Shown: positions 10,175-21,735, counted from the first letter of the stretch. The stretch is DNA of 36,635 nucleotides from Pelargonium nanum (GCA_036897485.1 JAYMTF010000430.1:1-36635); one strand, 5' to 3'. Numbers and translations: made by a program. The notes: a model not told the origin generated them from the letters alone.

Positions 10175-13100
10175 TTATTTCACATTAATAGCTGCAGCCA
10201 TCGTCCTCAGCTTCTGAGAAATTTCAGAAAACGAAGGCCTCTCTGCTGGATCAGAAGCCCAACAACTTTGCATCAATGTCTTCCATTCGGGGTCGCACCA
10301 AGTTGGAATTTGTGGACGCAATGTGTTGTTCACAATACCTCCTGAAGATTGAAAAAACGAAAAGGGAAAGAAAATACCAATAAGAAATACTAACAGGGTT
10401 TTGAAGTCGCCTTTAAACCCTAGAAAAGCTTTATAACCATAAATGTCCAAGTATTCTAAACAGTAGTCTCCTTTATGAGATATAACATATTTAGCATCTG
10501 ATTAAATCATGAAAGTATTTGTATAAATGGTTTCAATATGTTCAGCATTAGTGACCCTCCCTGTAATGAAAGGCCAAAGAAGCCAGATAGGAGAAACTAA
10601 AAGAGTGAGGAAGTCTTTTTTTTTTTTTAAAAAAAAAAAAAATCAGATAGCCCCAGTTAATATGAAAAATTGTATTTTACATAAAATATTCATATAGCCG
10701 ACCCCAATATTGTTTGAAAAAAGGCTTGGTAGTTGTTCTTGTTGATTACAACTCAAAATTTCCAAACCCATAAAAGAACAATGACAGAAAGGAAAATGTA
10801 ATTTGTATTTCTGTTGTATAAACTAGCATCTCGATACACATTAATTGCTCCAGCTACAATATTTAATACGCCCACCCAACCCTATCCCTATCTCCCCTAC
10901 AGCATACATTGCCCAAAACCTATCACTTTCACCCGAACTCGTTTATGTTGCCCTAGTCTATTCCTATTATTGGATGCCAATTACTAGAACCTGATACATG
11001 GAAAATTAAACAGATATGCAGTCCACTAAACTTATGCAGCAATCGGAATTAAAAAGCGTACTAAATTTTAATGCCTACCAATTATAGAAGCACAATGCAT
11101 ATCTGCATAAGGTTCGTCACCCGTGAGCAATTCCCACATGACAATTGCAAATGAGTAAACATCAATCTGCAGAAAATCAAACAAATATGAAATAAAATAA
11201 AATAAAATAAAGAAGACTAAAAATGTGATAACAATAATAAATGATGAAGAAAATAAAAGCTATCAAGGATAGAAGGAAGGACCACACAATTGTAGTTCAA
11301 GACTTAAAGATTTAAGCTAGAAATAGTTCTTACCTTTTCTGTTACCATACTGCTTTTCCCACTGAGAAGCTCAGGTGCCATCCAAGGTAGGGTTCCACGA
11401 ACACCTCCTGACACTAGAGTTTTTTGTTTCACCTTTGATAGGCCCAAATCCCCAATCTAAAAAAAAATGCACAAATTGTGATTTGCAAAATCCAGACCCT
11501 ATTTAGTTTGAGTATTATCAACACTACTGTACCAAGAATTTATATCTAATTCAGTTTACCTTGCACACAGGTCGCTGTGGATCTCTCATATTAACCAGCA
11601 AATTTTCGCATTTTAAATCGAAATGCACAATGTTCTTGCCATGCAAATATTCCATCCCAAATGCAGCATCCATAGCTATAATAAGCCTCTTACGACGATC
11701 AATTGTCCTGTTAAATGACATTATAACACACATTTTTTGTCAAAGGTCCAATTGTATTAAGAATAACAATGGAACACAGAATACATACAATGAAAACATT
11801 GAGCAAGCACAAACCAAGTTAAGATTTAACAAAGTTCCCTAAATGTATGGGCCTTTTTACAATTTATTTTGGAATGGAAAGAGGTGCACACATTATGAAA
11901 GTGAAAACAGCTATCGTATTAAAAAAAGAAAGATGGAACAGTTGAAACCGGAACCTGTCTTTCTTCTGCAAAAACTGTTTCAAAGATCCATTAATCATGA
12001 ATTCCGTCACAGTTGCTAGAGATCCATCAGGACCATCACGAACAATACCGTAGAAGGAGACAACATTTGGATGGTGCAATGAACTCAGTATCAAAGCTTC
12101 TTTCCAGAAATCCGCAATCTACAAATAGAATGCAATACAATTAGTATGACATACTAGCTTGCTTAGAGATGCAAGTGTTCTAGTGCAACATGCAGAAGGA
12201 TCTCTGATCAATGTCATTCTAACATTGCTACCAAACATGGCACATAGCCCATTAATGCAGAAGATTGAATGATATAATCCTATTGTTTACAAAAATACAA
12301 CACATCCCAAAAAAGGGAAGTAAAAAAAAAAAAATTCAACTGTCATTAAGAGCTGAGACCTAACAACGAGATATTTCAATACCCTTGTAAATGATATCAA
12401 GTGGTCGGTCAAGCATTAAAAGATTATGCTGATAGCAACAATCATGGTACTAAAGACAGCAATATGTACTCTTAACACATCAATCGTTCTTTTCCTTCAC
12501 TAACCAATACGCATTAAAAGATTATGCTGATAGCCACAAGCTTGGCACTAAAGACAGCAATATGTACTCTTAACACATATCAGTAGTTCTTTTCCTTCAC
12601 TAACCAATACGCATTCAACTCACGTTTTATAATAATTATTTGGCAAAGGCTTAAAAGTTATTTCTATCACCATAATGCCAATACAATACATACCAGTTTT
12701 TAAGAACACACACAGTATATATATATATATATATTGAGAGAGAGAGAGAGAAAGAGAGACTGTCTTAATTCTAGACTAACCAAAAAGTCACCATCACATA
12801 TTTGATCTCATTTGAACCACTAAACTGTATCATGTATTACTGCAAATTCACATTAGATAAATCATTTCATAAAATGATGCACACTGAATAAAATGGTGAG
12901 ACTGAATTGAGACCTCACAATATTATTCAATGACATCATGGTGGACAGAAACTATTATATATTTACACGAGTTTCATATCGGGGGAAAACTAGTTCGAAT
13001 GTAACATTTCTATGAACAGTCACATTGCTGGTCCTATAAATCCCACATTTCCATAACTTAGTTTCCTAGTCTCCTAATTCAAAAAAAGGATATACAAATG

Positions 13101-16100
13101 AGTTTTTCTCCCTTCTTTCTGACCAAGCATGTTTCTAGATATGGGAAATCATACCCATACTGATACCCCAAAACTGGTATTTATATCAGAATACAATGAT
13201 AAGCTTGCCCAAATAAGAAATATATAGAAATGTCGCATAAGTGTCACCAACTAATAAAACTAAGTCTAAGACAATTTGTAGAGAAACAGAATGTAAAATG
13301 TGATATTTCTTGTATTTGATATGATAAGCTTGCCCAAATAAGAAATATATAGAAATGTCGCGTAAGTGTCACCAACTAATAAAACTAAGTCTGAGACAAT
13401 TTGTAGAGAAACAGAATGTAAAATGTGATATTTCTTGTATTTGATCATTAGGAGAGAACCCTTTATATAGGATATACAAGAGTTGACAAACATAAATCGA
13501 CTAATACAAGAAATGATATAAACTTAGACCAAGGCTTAATAGGAGTTAAAATAAGAATTTCTAGTTGAAATATCTTAAATTATAGGATCTATCTGAACAC
13601 TCCCCCACAAACTCAAGCTGACACAGTGACACTAATTAGACACTTGAGTTTCTACGAACCACTAAAATAGGCAGTGTAAAGGCAAACCGGTAGGAGTTTA
13701 GGGACTTCGTCGCAAGGGATGACCAACTAGGAGTTCACTCCTTAAACTATTAAGAAATCCCAAATCAAAAGTACGTGGATTCAGATACCACTTGAAATAC
13801 TAGTTGAATCATGCACCTAGGAGCTTAAACTTTTGGGTTTGAGCAAAGTTTAACATGATATCAGAGTGGTTCTGTTTAGGCCTCTAATCACATGTTTGCC
13901 TTATCTCTTGACTTCGTCCATCTATTCACCGTCACCATTTGAAATACTAGTTGGGCTCTGCACCTATCAGCTTGAACTTTTAGGTTGTACAAAGTTTATC
14001 ATTGTGTCAGAGCTAGTTCTGATTGGACCTAGTGACCCGTCTACCTTACCTCCCAACTTAATTACATGTATCCACATACAGTGTCTATTCTCCTTTGTCC
14101 AACCTGCACATGAGGGGGTTTTAAGAAATCCTCCTGACTTAAATCCACCTATCCATGTGCAAGTTCTGTTCTCTTTCCATCATGTGTGTGAGGGGAGTGT
14201 TAAGGAATAACATATTGAAAGACTGTGAAATCAGTCACCACTTGGGCCCTTCACCTATCAACTTAAGCTTTTGAGTTAGAGTCAAATTTAACATGGTATC
14301 AGAAAAGGCTTTGATCCGAACCTTAGCCTGAAGTTGGCCCGTCAATCTTGCCTCCTTATGGTTTCCGGCCCACTTGCAAAAGAACATGCATGCAGTTACC
14401 CACGTATGGAAGAAAAATCCATACACGTGAGGGGAAGTGCCGATTTAAAAGGTCTATTATTGTGCACGTGTCAAACTCACTGACAAAGAAAATTACGAGG
14501 CTCGCATGTGAAGGGGAAAGATGAAGTGGGGATTAAAGCCCCACATCGGATAAATATAAAATGTACGTGGTAAATATAATGGTGAAGTGAAACCTTCAGT
14601 AGTGAAAGCCCAAACAATTATATGTAGCCCAATATAAAATTTAACACAAACCACTACAGTGCAAGGACTCTAAGAAATACTCCCAAAATTAAACGCATTG
14701 GTTTTTTCGCATAAGTATCGGCTGTCAAAATATATATGAATGAGTTGAGTTTGTAGAGATGATTATTTAGAAAAATGAAAATATGCCAACTTTTTATGGG
14801 CTGCAGTGCCGGAACATGCTATTGGCAACAGTGCCTAGAAGTGGAAAACACTATATGAGCTTAAGGCTCTGATACCATAACAAAAAGTAGAATGTGATAT
14901 TTTTTTGTATCTGATCATTAGGAGAGAACCCTTTATATAGGGTATACAAGAGAAACATTACTTGACTAATACAAAAAATGAAATAAACTTAGACTAGACC
15001 TTAATACAAGGAGTTAAATTTGGAATTTCTGATTTAAGAAATTCCATTAGTTATGGGATCTTTTATATCTCAACAGTAATATGTTAAGATCCCTTCCATC
15101 TTACATAGGATCAGATAATGGAAGTACGAAATACAACAAAAATTATGCAAGACATTCTTTATCATCTGGATAGGCAGTATTTTTACACCATGTGTTAGCA
15201 TTTATAAAGAATCACCTTTTACCTTTTATCTTATCCAAGAACCTGTGAGCCTTGGTATGTCAAATATCAAAAAGAGAGGAAAATCACATGGTATTATACA
15301 TTTACAAGCATGAATAAATCACATTTCAAGCATGGAGCGAAATTCATACTATCAGTCCAAAAAAATTGCACTGCCAAAAAAATAATGTATACACTGAACT
15401 TAAAGCAATTGTATGAAAAAAATGAGAATGTGGGATAAAAACACTACCAAACGCTCTCTATCTGACGGTCTCCCAGCAAAGCAACTGGCTTTTATTCTCT
15501 TTATTGCTACGTCAGAACCCCTCCATTTCCCATGATAAACAGCTCCATATGTTCCAGAACCTAATTCTCGGATCTCCTCCAAATCATCATTTTTTATTGT
15601 CTGAATAAAGAATGATAATTCAGTAAGAACAAAAGCACAAAACAAAAAAAATACAAATGATACTTCAAACATATGAGAATACAAAGCCCATAATAACACA
15701 TTGATGAAATATTAGCGATGAGAATTGAGACAGCAAACAAGAACCTGTAATCCCCTAGCAATAGCTTCTGCCTCTGCTTTTGTTGGCTCGATTTTAGATG
15801 TGGTTACAGTATCATTTTCAGAACCCATTTTGCAATCTCCATTAGCATTCTGTAGGAAAAACTGATGTTATAAAGAAAGGATAGTGCATTATATAATATA
15901 TAATGCTATTCAAAATATAAAATTTGCTAAAAACACACCACTGATTCCTGCTCATTTGCAGTTGAATCTTTTGTCATGGAGTTGGAAGTTCTTTCAACTT
16001 TTTCTTTCACCTCCCCACTTCCTTCTAATACTACCTTCTTCATGGAAGCACTCAGCTCTGGTGTCAAATCATTAACCATCTGAAGATCCTTTTCACCTGG

Positions 16101-18293
16101 TTTCACCATATCACCTTTTGCTTCAGCTAGAATGGAGCAATTTGAATTGACAGACCCAAGTGATGTATTATCTGTAATGGTCTTGTTATTTGGACAAGGA
16201 ATGCTCTGCAAACCATAGATTTCAACCTTCTCTACAGGATTTCTTTCTATTTCTTCTCCAATATTACTTTTTCCCACTATCCTTGCTGCTTCAGTAACAT
16301 TGGTATCATTTATTGATTCTGGATTGTAACCCGGAATCGTTGCAGGAACCAGCTTATCATGAGTTAAAGTTGAAGAAGAATCCAGCAATGGAACAGGTGC
16401 AATAGTTGTGACAGTGTTTATCCTATCAGATACGGGTCGCACAGGATCTGGAGAGAACGAGCGTTTATAATCCTGAGTAAGAGTGTTTGGATTCAACTTC
16501 AAACCATAAGAATATTCAGGAGTGGATGCCCCATCAAAACCCATCATTTTCTGTGGTGACTCAATCCAAGGATTTTGGCTATCTCCTCCAATGAAAAATC
16601 TAGGACTACCTGGGTCATTAGGCTGTTGGGCTGCTGTGGATGGTTCATAAGAGGGAGAACCATGCACCGGGCTCTGAGCATTTCTCCACAGAACATGTGC
16701 AGGAACATGTCTATGTGATGTAGTGTAAGGGTTTTCTCCTCCATATGCATAAGGCACATTCCCATACCGGACTCCACGTTCTTCAGGAAGAGGAATGTGC
16801 ATGTGTGGTGCTGCAGCCATAACTTGGTCATGAAACACTTCACTACCCATCTCAGGTCCAACTCGATGATGAACATAATTTGAGGACATGTGATGAGCAT
16901 CTGCTATATTGCCATGCCCAGGAGGGAAGTTCATACCTGGACCATCTACAGTGTAGTGATCGTTTAATCTTCCAGCTCCAGTGACATGTGGTCTTCCCTC
17001 TTCAACCCGAGGATTCAACTGATGCTGCAAAACCCATCCTCTTTCATTTATTGGAGCTTCATTAAAAACAGCCCGAGGATCATTCTGCTCTTTTGGAAAA
17101 ATTCCCTGGTGCATCTTAGCATCTGTATTTAACATGAAACCTTCCCTATGTGGGCGGCACTCGTTACACGGATTACCAACTGGAGGAAGGTTATTGGCAA
17201 TGTTAGGTTGCTCCAAGTGTGATTGATTTCTTAAATTTATCCGGAAGTGCTCACATATATTGTTCCCTTCAAGTGCATTAGAACTATGAAGTAAATTACC
17301 CGGAAAACCCGACGTATCACCAGGTACAGCCCCAGGCGGCAACCATACTACATTATCTGAAAATTGTGGCTGGTGCTCGTAAGGGGGAGTGGGTTGATGA
17401 TTAACTTGCTGGCGGGCATATTCTTCAGGCAATTTATCCGGTAATTCACCAAATGGCATATGGAACCTAGCAGAAGAAGGAGAAGTTGGAAAATCTGGTA
17501 ATGGTCTTGTATCAAGGTGCCCATGATGCCTAGGAGAATAATATGCAGGACTCCAAGGAGCTTCCATTTCACTATACCTTTGAGAAACAAGTTGTTGGAG
17601 CTGGCCCGATCCCATATGAGGAGGAATGTTTAAGTTGTGCAAGTTAACAAACTGTTCGGTCGCATGTAGATCATCAATTGGGCTCATCCCAGGGGACTCA
17701 GGTTGCGGCAGCTTCCTAAAATCGGTAGCATCATTCATATTATTTAGAGCATCCACATACCTCCTCTCAGTATCCCTGTCATCCCCGTCAACATAGTGGG
17801 ACGAACCGTCATAGTCCGGATGTGAAAACAGAAAAATTCTAAGTCTGGTGAAGCCATCACTAGAACCCAACTTCTCGTACTCCTCCATCATATTCGTCAC
17901 ATCATCATCATTTACAACTGACACGAGAGCATCAAGATCCTCGTCTGGCTGCTGGTACTTTAATACCACAGCCCCGTCATACAACTCCCTCATCCTCTGC
18001 ATCAATTCAGTGTATGAAATATCTCTTGGCAAACTCACAATTCTCGTCTCTCCACCCACGTACCTAAGCTTCCCATCCTGTGGCCGAGGCATTATGCTCC
18101 CCAAAAAACTACACAAAAATTTAACACGTGGGCACTCATCGTTTGAGCCGGGATTCGAACTGGCTCCCGAACCAGGGCCCGGAGCAGGAGTAGTGGAAAC
18201 AGGGGTATCCATCATGTTAACAGCCAGATGATTATGATGGGGATCAATTGGATTCTCAGCCTGGCTCAATACCGCAATTCCTTTGTTGCACAT
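10175..18293 (-). CDS. PB1-domain Raf-like protein kinase, B4 group (1100 aa)
   Basis: Eight coding exons: 15939-18293, 15745-15849, 15448-15600, 11955-12118, 11560-11707, 11334-11456, 11079-11166 and 10175-10341; together 3303 nt. Residues about 57-157 form a PB1 domain, with the basic-cluster Lys K75 and the acidic OPCA stretch [19 protein letters not shown] 650-residue, probably disordered linker follows. The kinase domain (about 827-1095) has the glycine loop GSGTYG (834-839), VAIK Lys854, alpha-C Glu878, catalytic loop [10 protein letters not shown] (Asp956), GDLG (Asp978) in place of DFG, and [14 protein letters not shown] and DLG occur in this plant group, so I read it as active. B4 Raf-like kinases phosphorylate subclass I SnRK2 kinases in osmotic stress in Arabidopsis. 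The end MAAAINVK and the DLG recall At5g57610, from memory only. Intron 3 (3.3 kb) is full of retroelement remnants. Confidence 0.93.
10616..10642. repeat. T-tract/A-tract junction in kinase intron 7
   Basis: About 13 T followed directly by 14 A, a perfect low-complexity palindrome. A similar tract lies at 36448-36469. Confidence 0.8.
12413..12610. repeat. Tandem duplication of about 98 bp in kinase intron 3
   Basis: Unit 1 (12413-12510) and unit 2 (12511-12610) both begin GCATTAAAAGATTATGCTGATAG and end TTTTCCTTCACTAACCAATAC. A third start, GCATT, follows at 12611. The copies differ by a few substitutions and a small length change. Confidence 0.85.
12712..12760. repeat. Compound (TA)n(GA)n microsatellite in kinase intron 3
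   Basis: A run of TA repeats passes into GA repeats (GAGAGAGAGAGAGA) and then AAAGAGAGAC. It is a simple sequence repeat with no other signal. Confidence 0.85.
13196..13445. repeat. Tandem duplication, period 125 bp, across an LTR edge
   Basis: Units 13196-13320 and 13321-13445 both start ATGATAAGCTTGCCC and end TTTCTTGTATTTGAT. I count two mismatches (CATAAG/CGTAAG and TCTAAG/TCTGAG). Each unit contains about 80 bases of flank plus the outer 40-odd bases of the adjacent LTR, so the duplication happened after that element inserted. Confidence 0.9.
13402..15075 (-). mobile_element. Old non-autonomous copia-type LTR element in kinase intron 3
   Basis: Two related direct repeats of about 198 bp (13402-13599 and 14878-15075) behave as LTRs on the minus strand. 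Both begin TGTT, share a 28-base identical core (plus-strand TGATCATTAGGAGAGAACCC onward) and carry the TATA-like CCTATATAAAGGG or CCCTATATAAAGGG. Directly inside the right-hand LTR is TGGTATCAGAGCC (14865-14877, minus strand), the initiator-Met-tRNA primer binding site of Ty1-copia elements. Directly inside the left-hand LTR is the purine tract GTTTGTGGGGGAG (13600-13612, minus strand). No gag-pol coding remains and the interior is under 1.3 kb. The LTRs have diverged a lot, so the element is old. I found no convincing target-site duplication. Confidence 0.7.
13785..14575 (+). mobile_element. TRIM-like LTR remnants nested in the opposite orientation
   Basis: Plus-strand LTR ends recur three times: each has CACCTA..AGCTTRAACTTTT, an AAGTTTA or AATTTA stretch, then a primer-binding-like sequence at 13856 (TGATATCAGAG), 14003 (TGTGTCAGAGC) and 14294 (TGGTATCAGA). 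The best copy is 14198-14293, a 96-bp LTR running TGTTAAGG...TTTAACA, preceded by the purine tract GTGTGAGGGGAG and followed by the primer site. Further purine tracts occur near 14107 (CACATGAGGGGG), 14423 (CACGTGAGGGGAAG) and 14499 (CATGTGAAGGGG). Such short LTRs and roughly 120-150 bp interiors match terminal-repeat retrotransposons in miniature. All lie inside the minus-strand element. Confidence 0.55.
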
Positions 18294-19100
18294 GAGTATA
18301 GCTCACACCCTATAGTTCATAAATTCCATAAGACTGAACCCACAAACAAAAACAACTTCTTCAATATCTATTAACCAAATCAACTAATACTCCATGAAAA
18401 CGCCAAAAAGGTCTCAAATTTTCCAGCACCCGGCTGGTTTATTAATAAAGGAAGCCATTAAAAACAACAAACCCATCGTAAAATTGAATCAACCAACAAT
18501 CACAGAAACCCCCCTCCGTCCAGCCCAACCCACCAAATCACCCCCAAAAGTTCTCAAGACGATCCAAAACGGATCAATTCATCAAAAAAACAAATACCCA
18601 AATCCAGATTACCCGAATATCGGAAGAAATAGCAAAATCGCGAGGATGGGCAGGATCGATAGCAATAACCTGAAATGGGAATTGAGAAAGAGACCGAATT
18701 GTGAGAACCCAATTGCAGAAAATCGAAAACAAACGAAATAAACGAAGGAAGGAGCGAACAAAACCTTTAAAGTTTTGAATTTTTGTGGGAATCTGAACGT
18801 TCGGTGTCGTTGCGTTGAGGAGATGATGGAGAAAAAGGGGTGAGAATCAAAATGAAAAAGAAAAAGGGAGGTATGGTGGAGAAGGCGATGGAAGGAGGAG
18901 AACCGCCATGGAAGAGAAGAGATGAGAAGAGAGAAAGAAGGAGGAGGAGGAGGAGAGAGTGGGAAGGGTTGTGAGCGAGCAAGATGCGTTGGCTGGACGC
19001 CAGGTAGTGTCAGACGTGGCAGTATCTCCTTCACCTTCACACAGGATATGCCAATCTTCGCCTCTGCACCACGTGCCATGCCTCGCACCCTCTCTTCCCA
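18294..19100 (-). promoter_or_regulatory. 5' leader and promoter-proximal region of the Raf-like kinase gene
   Basis: Minus-strand DNA upstream of the kinase ATG. A possible leader intron ends at the acceptor CCCATTTCAG|GTTATTGC (near 18670). Pyrimidine-rich tracts on the minus strand (the complement of GGAGGAGGAGGAGGAGAGAG near 18940) are typical of plant leaders. A small uORF lies at 18303-18329. The long minus-strand ORF at 18609-19088 is low-complexity (Pro/Ser/Leu/Phe) and is judged non-coding. Confidence 0.45.
18303..18329 (-). other. Upstream ORF in the kinase leader (8 codons)
   Basis: ATG at 18329 encodes MEFMNYRV and stops at TGA (18305-18303), ending nine bases before the main ATG at 18293. 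No other ATG lies between. If it is in the mature leader it could lower translation of the kinase; that is inference. Confidence 0.5.
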
Positions 19101-20636
19101 TCGTTTTCCTTATTAAACTTCACCACCATTTTGCATTATTCATGTCAATATAGAATCTTGGGTAAGATTTTCTTTACTAACTTAAATAACTCACTAACAA
19201 TATAATACTTTTTCATATATCATTGATACTAAGCTGACAATTTGAATCCAAGCCCGATTAGTACCCAACACTCTATCATAACTTTGCTTACCATATTCAA
19301 TGAGAAGTTGGTCGAGTGATTAGGGTCAGATTTATATGCAAAACATCATATAAATCAATTCATTACATGCCTACAACCCGACCCGATCAACCTGAAATCT
19401 TATAGGGTTGGGTTAGGATTCAACAACCCGAACCGACCCTAGCCCGACCTAGCTTGTTTTGGGGAAAAGTTGAGTTTATGCTCTTGACAATGGTCGGACG
19501 TGGTCTGCATAGCTTGTTTTTAGGAAGAGTCGTGATGAGAATTAGGATCTCCTTGTGCTCTGAATGTGCAGTTTGAGAAGTTATGCGATTTTTCATGAAT
19601 TTTCTACCAAGTCTCATTGGTATGCACATGCATTTGCAATGGTCCTAGAAGGGTTTTTTCTTTTGCCTTAGTTGCTATTGAATTTATAGGAGATAAGGGC
19701 GGATCCCTCCTGTTCAGATAGAATTTCCTTCTTCCATAAGAATTTTTTAAACCGCCTATTGACATCATCCAATTTTTTATCAACACCTTCTAGGAACATA
19801 TAGGCACAATCATTTTCATCACATGTCTTAAGCCGCTTTAGGCCGATGGATATTTCTCAATGCTTGTCGTAACATTAGTCCAGCTTTTGTTAGAGAGATA
19901 AAATTCATTGTATAGGTGATAAGTTATCGCTCTCCTTGTTTCAGCTGCCACAATACTCCTGGTCTATAAAAATTGAGATAAATTCTAAGGGTCTGAGTAC
20001 ATCTACTTAACAATTTCTCATTCCTCTTTTTTAGAGGGCAGAGACATATGAGATTTGATTATAAATGGCTCCATGGAGTTGAGCAGCCATGTCATGAATA
20101 GATAATTTTCTAATCATCATCGCTTGAATTGTGAATCCTTTTCATCGGGGACTTTCTCATTGTCAGTGAGATGGCCCAATTTACACCGCCCTTCATTTGC
20201 GAGTTTCACTGATTGAGCTCACTCAAAATAGTTTCGGTGGGTCAATTTGTGGACAGAAAGTTGGAGGGAATGGGCTGCAATATCTTATTCAGCAGAGTTT
20301 CATTGAAGATACTTCTGACTCTGTGGTTATTGGGTTACAAAAAATGACATGAGTTTTCACTACTAAAAGGTTAACCTTGTTAGTAGGATTTTACTTGCAT
20401 CATATGTTACATTTTCATTTTATATTTATCAATATGAGACTTATTTCACACATTTCAACACTTCATCTCACATGCGAGCCTCACATTTTTATTTTTATAG
20501 GTGGACTCGACATGTGCACAATCGGTGGGTCTTTTGTTAAATCGGTACTCTCCTTCACTGCTTGTATGAATCTCAAATTATAAATGCATATCCACACATC
20601 CACGATGACAATGGCAGATGATGTGAACTTGGAAGA
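19101..20636. other. Intergenic region with degenerate repeats, no gene supported
   Basis: No ORF shows family resemblance. 19372-19450 is a CCCGAAC/CAACCCGACC-rich stretch. 20462-20483 contains CTCACATGCGAGCCTCACA, the inverse of GAGGCTCGCATGTGAA in the kinase intron TRIM region (near 14497), so a retroelement remnant is likely there. The rest shows nothing I can name. Confidence 0.4.
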
Positions 20637-20653
20637 GTTTGTTATTTATTAAT

Positions 20654-20735
20654 TTTATTTTTTATCAGCAAGCGTACAAACACCGACACTCAAACTTGAG
20701 ACCTCGTGAAATCAACTATTTTTCCTACTAAGTGT
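20654..20735 (-). repeat. SINE-like dispersed repeat, copy 2
   Basis: This is the reverse-orientation partner of 8469-8555. Read on the minus strand it runs ACACTTAGTAGGA, TTTCACGAGGTCTCAAG, TTTGAGTGTCGG and TACGCTTGCTGATA, then an A-rich tail. The middle resembles a tRNA B box and the A-rich tail fits a SINE. Confidence 0.5.
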
Positions 20736-21735
20736 TTGCAGAAGAGTTTGTTATGACCAAGGATGATTTTTTTAGGGCTGATAATAAAGCAATAGCCCAT
20801 ATGTACAGAGTCAGGCTTGCTTGCTAACAGAGCCGCGTATGAAGGTAATGTATTTAAAAATTTGAAAATCAATTTGAATGTGTAGATTATAATATACCAA
20901 TGATAAAGTTTATATTCTTATATTTAGTGTCCAGAATCTCAAACATGATTTATTGGCTGAGACTCTAAGCCAAGACACAAAGATAAATGAATTTGGTCGG
21001 GTTCCGCGTCCACTAATTCATTGAGACTTATATGAGTATTAATTGATGAGGTGTCATCGCCTCATTAACATAGATTATAAGGAAAAGGTCAATCATGATA
21101 GCACAAATTAAGATTGGTATAAAAATTATTCATTATTTGGAACAAAAGTTTTATACTTGTATCTTTTTCTAGGGATATATATATATACTTGTATTCTTGT
21201 GTTAAGGAATATTATTGCTAACTAATTTGTTATAATAATATTGTTGAATTGATATAACTAATTTCAAGAACACATGAAACTCATTTTAGAATAAAGAAAG
21301 TACATGAAAATTGTGGCAGTTTGATACGAGTTTGAAAACAAATTTTATAATTCTCTATTGATATTGGTAATTCTCTTTCAAAACCTTCCAATTTTAATAA
21401 TTTGTAATTATAAGATTGGTAACAATTGACATTGTAGCTAGATCTAAAGTCCACATTGACCTATGTTTTCCTTTGTGTTTCAAGGTAATTAAGGTACGTG
21501 TGCATTTGACATGGTATCGTTTGAATTAGACTAGGAAAAAGAGTTTGTACGAGGTGAGAAGTGTACAAAACACCTGCCTAATATTGTGGGAAATACATGG
21601 CAAGCTTTGTCTACATTAACTCTAAACATAGCAACAACCCCAAAAATTAGCACATAAATATTCTCCCCCATCCTTATATCCAACTCGCCATCTCTCTCAG
21701 TTCCACACCCCAAAACACCAACCAAATTAATTCAG
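20736..21735 (+). promoter_or_regulatory. Upstream region of the GH17 glucanase gene
   Basis: AT-rich DNA with no gene. A weak TATA-like element CACATAAATATTC lies near 21650-21662, about 75 bases before the ATG at 21736, followed by a C-rich leader (CTCCCCCATCC). No other motif is clear enough to call. Confidence 0.4.

Noticed and set aside
13196-13445. CRISPR-like or satellite array
   Set aside because: Only two copies, 125-bp period with no spacers, inside a plant intron; a simple tandem duplication.
13397-15080. Target-site duplication for the kinase-intron LTR element
   Set aside because: Flanks read CAATT and GTAAT; not a match, and the left side was reshuffled by the 125-bp duplication.
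18145-18165. tRNA B-box-like GGGATTCGAAC (complement)
   Set aside because: Lies inside the kinase coding exon; no A box, acceptor stem or cloverleaf around it.
18609-19088. Minus-strand ORF of 159 codons upstream of the kinase
   Set aside because: Low-complexity Pro/Ser/Phe/Leu sequence from a pyrimidine-rich leader; overlapping frames look the same and no domain is visible.
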